Position numbers and translations under genes: made by a program. From Dipteronia dyeriana (Eukaryota; Streptophyta; Magnoliopsida; Sapindales; Sapindaceae), in the NCBI GenBank assembly GCA_032871835.1, contig CM065299.1:26243074-26307073 (forward strand): 64,000 nt of DNA, given 5' to 3'. Numbering within the stretch: the stretch's first letter is position 1; each line of letters opens with the position of its first letter. This document shows, piece after piece, positions 49,551 to 61,748 of the stretch. The notes under the pieces were generated by a model. The model saw only the letters and a program-made list of their open reading frames with translations, was not told the DNA's origin and searched no databases.

Positions 49551-51294
49551 AGGTTTTAACTTCACAATTCCAGTTTCATGTTCACACAAAGGTTCAGACA
49601 ACAAATCATAAAGAATTGATACATCGTTACAAGACTCAGAAATGCATGATGAAAAAAAAACAAAGATCAGGAATATTTATTACTTTGCTGTGGTGAAACA
49701 CATCGACTTTCAGACAAGTTGTAGATCGATTTTTAGACAAATTTAGAGAGAGAGAGAGGAGAGTTACTACTTTCAGTTATCAAAATACGGAGTTGGAAGT
49801 ACATACACAATTAAAAATATATTATTTAAGGGCAATTTAGATAGTTCACCGTAATAGGTGCACTTAAACTTAACTTACAAAAGCAGTGACATCAGTGCAA
49901 CGCAATTTTTTTTTTTTGACATTTCTCACAATTTCCACAAATATACTACTTTACCCTTCTAATAAATATTTAAATTATTTAAAAAATAACAACATTTTAA
50001 ATTTTAAAATAGATTTTGTGAATAAAAAAAAAATTCAAACGTTGGATTTGGTGGAGATCTAATCTGATCTCAACCAAATCAATCCAAAGAGCAAAATAAA
50101 ATTAAAATTAAAATCCAAAGAATAAAAAATTAAAAATTAAAAACCCAGAACCATAATTCACAACCAAACCCAACTACAACCTCACAAACCCCCATAAATC
50201 GTTTCGGACCTTCATCATCACCATCATACAGGATAATCTGTGGATACCATTGAGATCTAGATCTCTACGGCTGCTATCTCCGACCCCTATTTACATAAAA
50301 TCTTTATTGGGTTTCGAGTACTAAGTAAGATGAATAGGACTGCTCGGATAGGGCCGCCTCTATGAGTCCATACGAAAACATTCTGATCGGTGCTTCTAGA
50401 ACCTTAGAGAAGTGGGGCGCAATCTCGGAGACCGAAATCGAGACATGGTTCAGTAGAAGAGCCGACGTAACTGCATTGTCATGATCATGGAAGAGGATCG
50501 TTAAGATTAGATTGTGGAGAACACTGTAGAGTTGTTCGTTGTGTCGATCGATTTGGACTGTGGTGATCCTACCATTGTTAACTTGGATTCTCTTCTTTCT
50601 CAATCTCACTTCTCTCTCTCTCTCTGTTCTTGATCCCTCTCATCTCTAATGATGGTCGATTAAGAAGATGGAATGAACGGATATGGTTTTGCTCTTCTTT
50701 CTCTATTTCCCTAGTTGATGATTGTTGATGTTGATGAAGATGGAATGAGCTGCTAGAGTTTTGGTTGAATGTTGAATGGTGGACGATAAAAAAAGGTTTT
50801 TATTTTTTTTGTTTAATTTTCAACAAAATATTTTCAATTATTTTAGAAATATTATTGTTTTCCACCCTTACTTATGAGGTATTGGTCATTTTCTACCTTC
50901 TAGTTTAAGTAATGTCTAAAGTCTACCGCCTAATTTCAGTTTATAGTAAAAAAAACACCGTACCGTTACTATTTTGTTAAAGTTTTTATTTTTCTGTTAA
51001 GTTAGTAAGGGTATAGTGGTAAATGAAGTGCTACAATTATTAATCATTATTAAATTAAATATAAAACAATTAAATTTGAAAAAAGTATAATCTCTATCTT
51101 CCTTAAAAAAAATCTCTCCCTCACAGATCAAGACCACTCACCACCGATCTCCACCCATCTCTCTCTTAAAAAATTAAAAACAAAACTGGGATATTACTTT
51201 GATTATGGTTTGTATGATGTGTGTTATTATGACAATATTGAGTCTTTTGACCAAAGAATAAAGCGAAGCCATCATGAGATTTCGTGTACAATAA

Positions 51295-52605
51295 GTCATC
51301 GTTTGGTACGAATGATTGAATTTGACTATTTTATAAGATTGGATTGGATTGGATTGAAGTAAATTAATTTTATAGGATTGGATTGGATTGGATTGGATTG
51401 AACTAAATTAGTACCATCATCTGTTTGATGATACAGATTATTGGACTAAACCAAATCCTATCTACTGTTTAGTATAAGTTAGGATTGGATTAGACAAAAT
51501 TATATTAATTTATAAATTTAAATAGGTAAAAAAAAAATACACATTTTTTGATATAAAAAAATTATTTAAATATTTTTTTTATTAAAATACAAATATATAA
51601 AAATGATTTAAATAAAATATAAATTATTAAAAATCAAATAATGCAAGATCTTAATTTTTTTAATCATATTCTTAATATAATAGATCCAAATCTATGAGAA
51701 GTAGATCCAAATCTCCATATGTTGTTGAAAAAAAAAAACAAAAAACAAAAGCTATACCATTTTTTTTTGTTTATTAAAAATATGTATGCCATTTTATTTT
51801 CTATTTGAACTGCAGGTTTAATGAAGGCAAAAGGCAAAAGAAACACCAAACAGAGGAGGAGCCAACACACAGAGCAGCCCCAAAAAGAAACCCCCATCCA
51901 AACTCAACAAAGCAAAAAACGTATACCATTTTATCTTCAACCACAAAATACAGAAATATTATCTCCAACTAAAAAAAAAACTAAATATTATCTTCATCTT
52001 CTCTGTGTCCTCTCATCTGTAACTCCTCAAAGAATCTAGTAAATAATGGCAAATCCTCCGAAGTCATTCTGGGCATGGATGATTAGTCTCAAAAATCTAG
52101 CCACCAAACACAAAACAAAGACCCCATTTCATGTAACCCACAAATCAAATTGTCTGCAAAGAACATTTTTGTTTGATTTTAAGAAGAACATTTGTGATTT
52201 GAATTGTAGAGCATAAAGAGAGAAAGAGATAGGAGTGTGGTGAAGATGAGGAGCGAGGTGGATAGAGAGAGAGCTAGATGGACGATCCCGACGACCGACT
52301 TCGACGTCTTCCTCCAGATCGATGGCGAAGCGAGGCATCTATCAGAGCATTCTCCAAAAGACCCACTCTGTTGGCTTCCTTCGGATCGATGCACAACGAG
52401 AAGTGATAAAAGAGAGAAACAAATTTAGTCCCAAGAGAACTAAACCCATGAGGAGGGAGGGGTTTATTTTATCCCGCAGTTGCAGAACTATTTTAGAGTT
52501 AGGATTCTATGTCCTATCCCATTTAAAGGTGCCAAACATGGTATTAGGATTATAAACCCAAAAGTGATCCAATCCCACAAATAGTCCTGGTTGCCAAACG
52601 GTGCC
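51295..52605. mobile_element. Element D: Harbinger-type non-autonomous element nested in C
   Basis: The left end GTCATCGTTTGGTACGAATG and inverted right end GGCACCGTTTGGCAACCAGG share the CGTTTGG core. TAA is directly repeated at both sides (51292-51294, 52606-52608). The left subterminal region has GGATTGGATTGGATTG repeats. Non-coding. Confidence 0.8.
51345..51403. repeat. GGATT pentamer repeats
   Basis: Two short GGATTGGATTGGATTG runs, separated by AAGTAAATTAATTTTATA, in the left end of element D. Confidence 0.85.
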
Positions 52606-53945
52606 TAAAGGGTATATTACTTTGATTTGTCTCAAAAGACAGACAAGTTATTTATTGAGAGTTGAAATGAACTTTCATTAGTTTGCCTTTTTTTATTCTT
52701 TCTCATACTCAAAACCCAGATGTGCCTTGAAGGGTTCTTGTCATTGCATTGATTTTAGAATTTAGGGATATATTTGTGTCAAAGATGCCTATGTTTTTGC
52801 CCTCGAAGATAGATGGGGTTGCTAGGTTTCAAGGAAGTGGTGATATACAGGTTCTAGATCTGGACACAGCTATAAAAGATGGAGTCTTGGGCGATGTTGC
52901 CGTGGTACTGGTGTTGTTGGTTCCGGTGCCATTGTGGGTGAGAAATTGGATCTGAAGAAGATGATTGAAGAGCTTGATTTAGCTAAAATCCCTTTAGTGT
53001 CCATCTTTCCTATCATCTCTCTCTCTCTCGGTCTCCTCCGGATCGAGATCGACACTCGATCCACTACTTCAAGCTGCTTGATATCCTCTCGCCATTGAGT
53101 CCTTTCGCTTTCTCGTCGCCCTCTTCTTCTTTCCATCTCTCTTCATGGGGTAATGGTAGTTGTGATGAATGTGTTACTTTTTGGGTTTGAGATTAGGGTG
53201 GCCACGACGATGGGTTTGGGGTGGTCACCGACAATGGTTACTTTGATTTTGGTTTTAATTAGTTTGACTTTTTTTTTCAACTACTTGGAGCCTACTGTTG
53301 AATGGAGTTGCAGGTTAGGATTCAGTTTCGTTTTTTTTTTCTGGTGGGGTGTCAATTTCTGGGTTTCTATTTCTTATTGTTTTCTGGTTCGTGTTCGTGT
53401 TGATGTTGTTGTTGTTTTTCTAGTTGGTGTGATCTATGGGAGCTGGTGTGGGAGATGGGTGATAGACTGATGAGGTGTTAGGGTTTAAGAAAATGGGTTT
53501 CTGGGTTTCATGATGAAGATGAAGATGTTGAATTTGTTTTTTTTTTTACCTGATTATCTCTGCCATCCATCTTTGATATCGACGACAAATATTGAATCCG
53601 GTGATGATGTTGATGAATGATGACATGATGTTGATTTAAAAAAAAAGAAAAATCAAATTAAAAACTTAAAAAGAGAGGTAAAAGGGTATACTAGCATTTT
53701 TGTTAAAAAATTAACCGAAGTTAACTGACGGTCGAAAATGATCGTTACTCAAATTAGAGGGTGAAAAATGACCATTATCTCACATGTGAGGGTGAAAAAC
53801 AATAATATCACGTTATTTTAATATTAGGGTTTTTTTTTTCAAAAGAAAGTGTTGTAAATTTTTATTTTTGTACTTTTTTAAAATGTTTTTTTTTTAATAT
53901 TAATATTTTATTAAAACATTATACCTTCACGTTTTTTACATAAAC

Positions 53946-55711
53946 TGTAAGACCCAAACCATCAAGACCCAAGTAAAAAAAAAAGGTGAAAAGTGATCAG
54001 TTGAGTTAGCAGTTGTAGTCTGTCTAGCTGATAGACAGCTGTGTGCTTGGAAAACTCTAATATTGTGTCCATCCATATGTATATATATATATTAAGGAGG
54101 ATAAACATGATATCTGTTAGAAAGAACTAGAATCACGTAGAAAGAAAGAAAAAATAAGGAAGATAAGAGAAAGGAAGTCAGTGGAGTTCTCATGTGATTT
54201 TTAGAGATTTAGTTGATTTCTTCCTAAAATTCCACAAATTCTAATTGGATTTTTGTGCGATTGATAGGGAAGGAAGACGAAGTAAAGGAACCTAACGTAC
54301 TTGGTCGGGATTAAGCTTGAAGTTTAATTTGTGAGTGAAAAATTTTTCTATCTCGTTTTTAACTTAGACTTTTCCATGTTTTGTGATTTAAATTAGTTGC
54401 ATAGAAATCATTAAAATGTTTTTATCTCTTCTTATGATTTACAATGATTATACAGAGAATTGAAAGTATATTTTATGTTTATATTAGCACTCAGAAATAT
54501 TAGATATATTATTTTAATTGAATATTGAGAAAAGATTATGTTGATTTCACAAAAGCACCAGGTCGGTACCCTTCCCCAGTTACTGTTATTATTGGCTTTT
54601 GAGGTCGTTCTACACATGTGTAGGTCAGTTGAGTCGCTATGCGCGTGTACGACAGATGTTAAGAGTATTGAGTTACTCTGCACGCGTATGACAGAAGTTA
54701 TTTACAACTCTGCGTATGCTCGAAGCAATTCGACGTATGTATTGAAGATATCTTTGGGTACTAATTTGGTGCAGATTGAGATTTTATAAATCATTTTATT
54801 CTTGATCCGAAAAGAGTTGTATATTATTTTATTAAATGCAATAGTAGATATATTATCTTTAACTACTCAATTTTGATATGTTTATGGAATCATTTGACAT
54901 TATGCAATGATATTTAATATGTATTACTGGATGCATATTGAAAATGTTGTTTAGAAATGTTTTTAAAAGTTTCCATTCACTCACTGGACGTTAGCGCTCA
55001 TCCTTTCACTTCTAAAATATTTTTCCAGGTAGCTGCTCGGTTGTGCGAACTCTTTAATTTTGAGGTGGGCAACTCGATGACATCATGAAGCATTAGAATC
55101 ATGCATTTTGATTATCTCAAATGTTTTACATATCTTGAGATTCATGGTCGGACCGGTCAGTTTATATGGTCAGTTTGCATGGTCGGTTTTTCATGATCGG
55201 GTTTTCATGGTCGGTATTGTATGGTCGAGTTTTTCATGATCGGGTTTTCATGATCGGTATTGTATGGTCGGGCTTTGTATGATCGGATTGGAAATGGTCG
55301 GTTTGGAATGGTCGGTTTGGAATGGTCGGGTTTTCATGATCGGGTTCATGGTCGGTATTGTATGGTCGGGTTTTTCATGATCGGGTTGGAATGGCCGATA
55401 TTTGTATGGTCGGGTTTTGACTGATCGGGTTGGAAAATAATCGGTATTTGTATGGTCGGGATTGTATGGTCGGTTTTTGACTAATCAGTTATTTCCAGAC
55501 AGTTTTGTAATGAACAAAAGTATGCAATAAAAGACTTGCAGTCATATACATTTAGTATTCTATCTACATTTTATTATTATTATTATTATTATTATGTTAA
55601 AAGCAAGTATTTTCTACAGAAATTAGTCAAAACTTATTTATCATGTTAGGAAAAGTGCAGCTCCCAAGACCTCCCTCGTACCCAAGAGAGGGGTCGGGGT
55701 GGGTTCTGTCA
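53946..55711 (+). mobile_element. Solo LTR, probable Del/Tekay-type Ty3/gypsy
   Basis: This 1766-bp unit begins TGTAAGACCCAAACC, ends GTTCTGTCA, and is flanked by the perfect 5-bp repeat TAAAC (53941-53945, 55712-55716). It contains a TATA-like tract (54075-54097) and, near 54975-55030, CTCACTGGACGTTAGCGCTC followed by TTTTCCAGGTAG, an arrangement typical of Del/Tekay chromovirus LTRs. No internal region or primer-binding site adjoins it, so it is a product of LTR-LTR recombination. Confidence 0.85.
55145..55490 (+). repeat. GGTCGG minisatellite within the solo LTR
   Basis: About 17-18 irregular copies of a motif near TTTTCATGATCGGTATTGTA / TGGTCGGGTTT, period about 15-25 bp, within the downstream part of the LTR. 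Confidence 0.85.
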
Positions 55712-56559
55712 TAAACTTAATAGAATTTGATGATAGGGACCAAAAAAATGATTAATAGTAAATGTTTGAACCAAACGAGACAATACTAGAGGTAGAGGGT
55801 GTTTTTTATTTTTACCCTATTAACTATGGATCCTTGATTTCTAAAAGGTTTGCTTATTTCTCAACCAACTTCTAAAAAAAATTACTCTCATATATATATA
55901 TATATATATATTCGAATATGTATAATTTGTTTTAATATTAGAGTAATTGGTACAGATTCCCTTGGACTATACCCGAATTTACATATTGTCTTTTAATTTT
56001 TTTGGACTCTAAATCCCCTGCAGTATCAAAAAATGGCAAAACTAGATGGAATGCTTATGGAACCCATGTTCCGCCTCATTTCTTGTCACGTGTGCATCAC
56101 ATGTCTTCGTACGAAGTGCATTTAGGTCATTCCACTTGTACACTTTTATGGGCGACTTGCAGATTGTTGTTAGTGTTTGCATTTTCTCAATAGATTCCCG
56201 AAAGTTCTCTCAATTTCTTGCTTTCCAAAAGCTAGGGTTTTTGAGTTTTCTGAAATTGTTGAAGATTTAATGTTTCGATTTGGAGGTTTAGGGTTAGAGA
56301 TTGTCGTGAACAAGGTAGGTTCAATTAGAAAATCAATCGGTTGAGATTATGGTGACGAACACTGTTGTAAAAATGATTGGAGATAGGAAAAACAATGACG
56401 AAGAGCCGCAAAATGGTAAGCTTCTTTTGGTTTCTATTCTGGACTTTCATTGTGATATTGTGGTTTTGTTTTGTGGGGTATAAGAAAAAATTTAAAGTGG
56501 ATGATTTTGTTCTGTCTATTGCACAATAAACAATACTACAAAACGTGAAGGGAGGGGCA

Positions 56560-56815
56560 CATGAATTCATAAAAGAATATATTTTGTCATAGATATATGG
56601 TCTACTTGTAATATAATTGAATCTCTAAATCTGACCCACATGCATCTTGAATTTCTATCTTTTATTCATTCTTTATTCCTAAATGTAATGGATGTTAATC
56701 AGGGGAGTAGACCACAGGAATTCATAAAGAACATAATCTATCATAGATATATAGTCCACTTGTAATATAAGTGAATCTCAAAATTTGACACATATGAATT
56801 CATAAGAGTGACAGT
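56560..56815. repeat. Duplicated segment in MULE E leader
   Basis: 56560-56650 (GAATTCATAAAAGAATATAT... CTACTTGTAATATAATTGAA) is repeated with changes at 56718-56800 (GAATTCATAAAGAACATAAT... CCACTTGTAATATAAGTGAA). Confidence 0.75.
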
Positions 56816-57451
56816 TCATTGTTATTTTATAATCTTAAAAAATTATTTTATTCCTTTTGTGATTGACTTTGTTTCTTCACTTATTACTAAGTAATTGTGA
56901 TTTACTCTGCTTCCGTCTTTGATTTACTTTGACTTACTTTGTTTTGTAATTGTGTTTTACTTTGATTATTTACTTTTATTCCTTTATGTCCTTTTGTGAT
57001 TGACTTTGATTCTTCATTGTTTGTTACGTAGATCCTGATGATTTAGAGAATTACTTCAGCTTTATGGTCTATCGTGGTGGAGAGTTTGATGGCAAGATGG
57101 AAAACTACATTAGGGGAACCATTAGTTTTTATTTTTTTTTACTATGTTAGCATGGATGAATTGTCTTTGCTAGACATGGACGACATTGCTATACAACTAA
57201 AGTATAAGCTGCCTGTAGGGTATTGCATTGAGGTGTCAGGGTATGGAAAACCCTTTAACATAGGGACATATCATGATTTGATATGGTTTAAGGATAAGAA
57301 TCCTTAGAATAGGGTGTTAGATTTGTATGTTGAGCCTATACAAGCAGTGCAAATATTCATTGGCAATGAATTGATTCCATCTCAGCAACCAGAGTCTCAG
57401 GATCACTGCTATGAGGTTAGTAATGATGAAGAGCAACCAATTGATAGTTAT

Positions 57452-57724
57452 TGAAGATCATCCTCTCTCGGTTGACCTGACATCCAAGAGATTTAAGGGC
57501 AATTATGGATTGATTAGTCAATCCCACTTTTTAGGGAATACAATCATGGCATTTGTTATTTTGATTGATTTGTTTTTATTTCCAGATTTATTTCCTATTT
57601 TGTTGAGATATTTTCTTACCAAAATATTTCTATATATTCTAGGTCTTTCCTTTGTATTTTTATTCATTCATATAATATATTATTAGCAGTGTTTTAAGGT
57701 TTTCTTCTCCAATATCTTTTCTCA
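57452..57724 (+). repeat. 5' LTR of the copia element
   Basis: Begins TGAAGATCATCCTCTCTCGG and ends ATATCTTTTCTCA. It is the same length as the 3' LTR. Confidence 0.93.
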
Positions 57725-57726
57725 CA

Positions 57727-57738
57727 TGGTATTAGAGT
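57727..57738 (+). other. Primer-binding site (initiator tRNA-Met type)
   Basis: TGGTATTAGAGT, two bases after the 5' LTR, is one or two changes from the usual plant PBS TGGTATCAGAGC complementary to initiator tRNA-Met. Confidence 0.85.
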
Positions 57739-57764
57739 TGGGATATCGTTGAGGGAAAAACACC

Positions 57765-60700
57765 ATGGGTGATAGCTATAAGCAGGCCCTCACTGGGTTA
57801 AGCAAGGATGGAAATGAGGGAGTTTCTGCTGAATCTTCCCCTGTACCGAACCTTACAATTAATTCCACTGCTTATGGTTCTTCCCCTGTACCGAATCTTA
57901 CAATTAACCCTACTCCATTGTACCATACAACCTCATTTGATAACTCTTCCCTCCAAATCACTTCCTAGAAACTAAATGGAAAAAAAAATCCAATGGTCAC
58001 GGTCTGTCCAGATGGTTATACGAGGGAGAAGAAAAAATGGATATCTTGATAGCTCCACAAAGAAATCAGATCCAACTGATCCCACTTACACAACGTGGGA
58101 CACCCAAAATGCCTTGGTAATGTCTTGGCTCATCAATCTATGGAAATACATATTGGGTCATTGTACCTTGTCCATACCACAACCAAAGTCATTTGGGACA
58201 AGGTGAAATTGGTCTACTCTGACTTGGAGAATTCAACACAATTATGTGAATTAAGAGATTATGTTAGAGATCTCAAAAAAGGAAGAATGGATGTCATAGA
58301 ATATTACACTGCTCTTATCAAGGTATGGAAGGAGCTGGACTTGTTTGAACCCAATGATTGGTGTGGTGAGTGTTCAGGAAAATATGTGAAACTTGTAGAA
58401 AGAACTCGTACCTATGATTTTCTTACATAGCTGAATAAGGATCTGGATGAAGTCCGTGGTTGAATGATTGAAATCCAACCTCTACCTCAGATTGAAGAGG
58501 TATTTGCTGAAGTTCGAAAGGAGGAAAGCAGACGCAAGAATATGCTTGGCGACACTAAAGGCTTAGTCTAAACAGAAGCATCTATTATTGTCTTCAAAAG
58601 CCATGAACAGAATCGCAAAGCAGACTATTCCAATGATCCTAGGCTGCTCGAAAAGGGAATATTTGGTGTGGTTTTTAACAAGGACTAATCACACTAAAGA
58701 AACTTGTAGGAAATTACATGGGAAACCTCCCAATTAGAACAACCGTAACCTTCAAAGACAATCTGGACAGCTTTAAAGAGAAACTCGTGCCTACCAATCC
58801 AATGTTGAACTCACAGAGCAGAAACCTGGGGAAAACTTGGGCAATATCAATCGCAACAGAGAACAACTTGAATGTCTCTACAAGTTGCTAATCCCTGAGA
58901 AAGTAACTGGTACTTTTTTAATTGCCCAAAAAGGTAATTTTCTCTCAGCCCTAAATTTCATAAAAAGAAACAAGGAATCCTGGATTATTGACTCTGGGGC
59001 ATTAGATCATATGACAGGTTGTGCTCACTTATTTTCCTCATATATTCCGAACAATGGTCATACTAAAGTATGGATTGCTGATGGATCCTTGTCTCCTATT
59101 ACTGGAATTGGAACTATTAAAATTAACTCAACCCTTGTTCTTAAATATGTATTGTACGTTTCAAATTTATCCTGTAATCTGCAATCTGTGAGCAAAATAT
59201 CTAAGGATTGTGATTGTAAGGTGGTTTTCTCACAAGATCATTGTGAATTTCAATACCAGAGTTCGGGGAAGAGGATTGGCAATGCTAGTGAGCGTGAAGG
59301 GCTATACTACTTTGATGAGGACACTGATGAGATCAAACAAGTTCATACGGTTGGTTGGGAACCTGTTTCAAGGCAAAATTAAGTAATGTTGTGGCATTTT
59401 AGGTTAGGGTATCCTAGTTTCCCATATTTAAAATATTAATTTCCTTCATTGTTTAAGAATAATGACATTTTTCAATGTGAAATATGCCAGTTGGCTAAAC
59501 ATCAAAGATCTGTGTTTAAACCAAAACCTTATAAAGCTACTAAGCCCTTTGCTATTATTCATAGTGATATGTAGTGACCCTCGTGGTCTCACAATCTTTA
59601 TTCAAAGCGTTGGTTTATTTCTTTCATTGATGATCACACTCGTGTGTGTTGGCTCTATTTGCTAAAAGACAAATCTGATGTTAAACAAACATTCAAAACT
59701 TTTCACAACATGGTTAAAACTCAATACTCCACTAATATTCAAATTTTACACATTGATAATGGCAAAGAGTATTTTAACCAGATTTTATGAAAATATCTCA
59801 ATAAAAATGGATTTGTTCATCAAAGTTCTTGTCCAAACACACCACAACAAAATAGCATTGCCGAAAGAAAAAACAGACATCTTTTGGAAGTTGCTAGGTC
59901 AATCATGTTTACCACGAACACTCATAAATAGTTTTGGGGGGATGCAGTTTTCACTGCTTGTTACCTTATAAATAGAATACCCATAAATATCCTTCAGTTT
60001 CAAACTCCATTGAATAATTTCTCTAAATATTTTCCTGAGAACCGGACTGTTAGTAATCTACCTCTAAAAGTTTTTGGGTGTACTGTGTTTGTTCATAACC
60101 ATAAACCTAATTGAAACAAACTAGAATGCATTTTTCTTGGATATGCTGCAAATCAAAAGGGGTACAAATGCTATTTCCCAGAAAAGAAAAAATTATTTAT
60201 GTCCATGGATCTAACTTTTTTTGAAAATACTCTATTATTTTCCAAAAACTTCCTTTAGGGGGAGATAAGTAGTGAAGGAAATTTCTGGCATTTTTCATTT
60301 GAAATCCTCAATCCCACTTTGCTAAGCTTGCCAATTTCAGAACCTAATCTTACACACACTTAGAGTCTGAGTTTACCAAGAATTGAAAATCTTGCTGTCG
60401 AAAATGAAATTAATAAACAAGGGGAAACTAATCAAGATGTAATTAAGGTGGATGATCTAGATGTCCAATAACAGAACCCTCAACCAACTAATGAACTTCG
60501 TGTTTACTCTCGTCGGAAGAATCAACAAATGGTTGAAACTCCTCTTACTCTCGAGACTTGTCATGAATCTGACTCTGACCCAGGTAATTCACTTGTCCTT
60601 TCTCATTTGGATAACACTGATGATCTGCCTATTGCTTTAAGGAAAGGTGTTCATTCTTGCACTCAACATCCTATAGCTCAATTTGTAAAGTATAATCATT

Positions 60701-61465
60701 TATGCTCTTTAATGAAAGCCTTTGAATCCAATCTTGAAGATACAAAGATTCCCAAGACTATTGAAGAAGCCTTTCAACTAACTGAGTGGAAAAGGCAGTA
60801 GAAGAAGAAATGCAAGCTCTAAAGAAAAATGAGACTTAAGAAATTGTTGAGAAACCCATAGGTGTTGTTCATGTCGGTTGTAAATGAGTGTTCACAATGA
60901 AGTATAGATCATATGGGTCTACTAAGAGGTACAAAACGTGTTTGGTTGCAAAGGGATTTATACAAACCTACTAGATGGATTATCAAGAGACATTTACTTA
61001 TGTAGCCAAACTCAATACAATCTGTGTTCTTCTCTCTTTAGTAGCAAATCTGGATTCGCCACTCCAACAACTTGATATCAAGAATGTTTTTCTCAATGGA
61101 GACTTGACTGAAGAAGCAGCGCAGAGGTTGAATTTAGATCATTGGCAAATGAAGTTAGTGAATTAATTTGGCTAAAGTTACCCCTAGAAGAACTTCAAGT
61201 TACAGCAAAAGGTCCCATGAAATTGTACTGTGACAACAAAGCATCCATCAACATAGCTCATAATCATGTGCATCACAATCGTACTAAACATGTAGAGGTT
61301 GAACGACACTTTATTAAAGAGAAGATTGAAGACGAGACTCTTTGCATTCCTCATGTGGCTTCAGTCGAGCAAACATCAGATATCCTAACTAAAGGATTGC
61401 CTAGATCACTCTTTGAGAAGATGATATACAAGCTAGGATTGTTTGATGTATACAATCCAGCTTGA
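57765..61465 (+). pseudogene. Copia gag-pol pseudogene
   Basis: Gag starts at MGDSYKQALTGLSKDG (57765) and includes a conserved gag core near 58200-58350 (LCELRDYVRDLKKGRMDVIE). The protease motif is WIIDSGALDHMTG (58980). The integrase is spread over frames at 59400-60240, with HIDNGKEYFN and NSIAERKNRHLLEVAR. RT begins at about 60830 and is cut at about 61117 after LQQLDIKNVFLNGDLTEE. The next residues already belong to the RNase H end (LYCDNKASINIAHNHVHHNR, then VEVERHFIKEKIEDE), so the catalytic YADD region is gone. Many stop codons are present. Confidence 0.92.
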
Positions 61466-61475
61466 GAGGGAGCAT
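61464..61475 (+). other. Polypurine tract of the copia element
   Basis: GAGAGGGAGCAT lies directly before the 3' LTR, following the RNase H stop codon. Confidence 0.85.
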
Positions 61476-61748
61476 TGAAGATCAGCCTCTCTCGGTTGAC
61501 CTAACAGCCGAGAGATTTAAGGGCAATTATGGATTGATTAGTCAATCCCACTTTTTAGGGAATAAAATCAGGGCATTTATTATTTTGATTGATTTGTTTT
61601 TATTTCTAGATTTATTTTCTATTTTGTTGGGATATTTTCTGACCAAAATATTTCTATATATTCTAGGTCTTTCCTTTGTATTTTTATTCATTCAAATAAT
61701 ATATTATTAGTAGTGTTTTAAGATTTTCTTCTCCGGTATCTTTTCTCA
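61476..61748 (+). repeat. 3' LTR of the copia element
   Basis: Begins TGAAGATCAGCCTCTCTCGG and ends GTATCTTTTCTCA. Colinear with the 5' LTR. Confidence 0.93.

Larger units (their letters stand above)
45345..49938. mobile_element. MULE B: relative of MULE A with transposase fragment
   Basis: The ends GGGTTCAAAAAATAAATAGC and inverted right end GTGGAAATTGTGAGAAATGT closely match MULE A. Flanking AAATATTACT and AAATATACT form an imperfect 9-10 bp duplication. Contents: a plus-strand DUF1985 pseudogene truncated before the Ulp1 domain, a minus-strand MuDR-type transposase pseudogene truncated inside its catalytic domain, and short TCCGAG / CTCGGAG repeat tracts near both ends. The two genes abut at about 47397, so one deletion removed the 3' parts of both. 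Confidence 0.85.
50846..53811. mobile_element. Element C: TIR element with 9-bp target duplication
   Basis: The left end GAAATATTATTGTTTTCCAC and the inverted right end GTGATATTATTGTTTTTCAC start an inverted repeat that stays similar for more than 60 bp (GGTCATTTTCTACCTTCTAG against GGTCATTTTTCACCCTCTAA). Flanks are ATTATTTTA (50837-50845) and GTTATTTTA (53812-53820), 8 of 9 identical, fitting a Mutator-like element. The interior has no recognisable transposase: GA/CT-rich and GGTGATGATG-type sequence plus the nested element D. Confidence 0.8.
45235..55817. mobile_element. Element G: outer TIR element hosting MULE B, element C/D and a solo LTR
   Basis: The left arm (45250-45344: TATCTCTAGTTCCAGTATTG... 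TCTCATTTGGTCATTTTG) is matched by the inverted right arm (55717-55817: ACCTCTAGTATTGTCTCGTT...). The 13-bp string TATTAACTATGGA occurs immediately outside both ends (45222-45234, 55818-55830), so the 9-11 bp duplication expected of Mutator-like insertion lies within it. Only about 1.2 kb is G itself (45235-45344, about 49948-50836, 53821-53940, 55717-55817); the rest is later insertions. 50040-50830 has no recognised gene. Confidence 0.75.
57452..61748 (+). mobile_element. Ty1/copia retrotransposon with both LTRs, internally deleted
   Basis: Two 273-bp LTRs (57452-57724, 61476-61748) bracket gag-pol remnants in copia order (gag, protease, integrase, RT, RNase H). A primer-binding site and polypurine tract sit at the expected places. 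By eye the LTRs differ at about 16 positions (near 6 percent). Most of the reverse transcriptase is deleted, so it is non-autonomous. Expected 5-bp target duplications are not evident (GTTAT left, CTGTA right). It sits in the transposase gene of MULE E. Confidence 0.95.

Noticed and set aside
50304..50609. Open frame of about 100 codons on minus inside element G
   Set aside because: No recognisable motif on either strand; lies in transposon-derived DNA; not supported as a gene.
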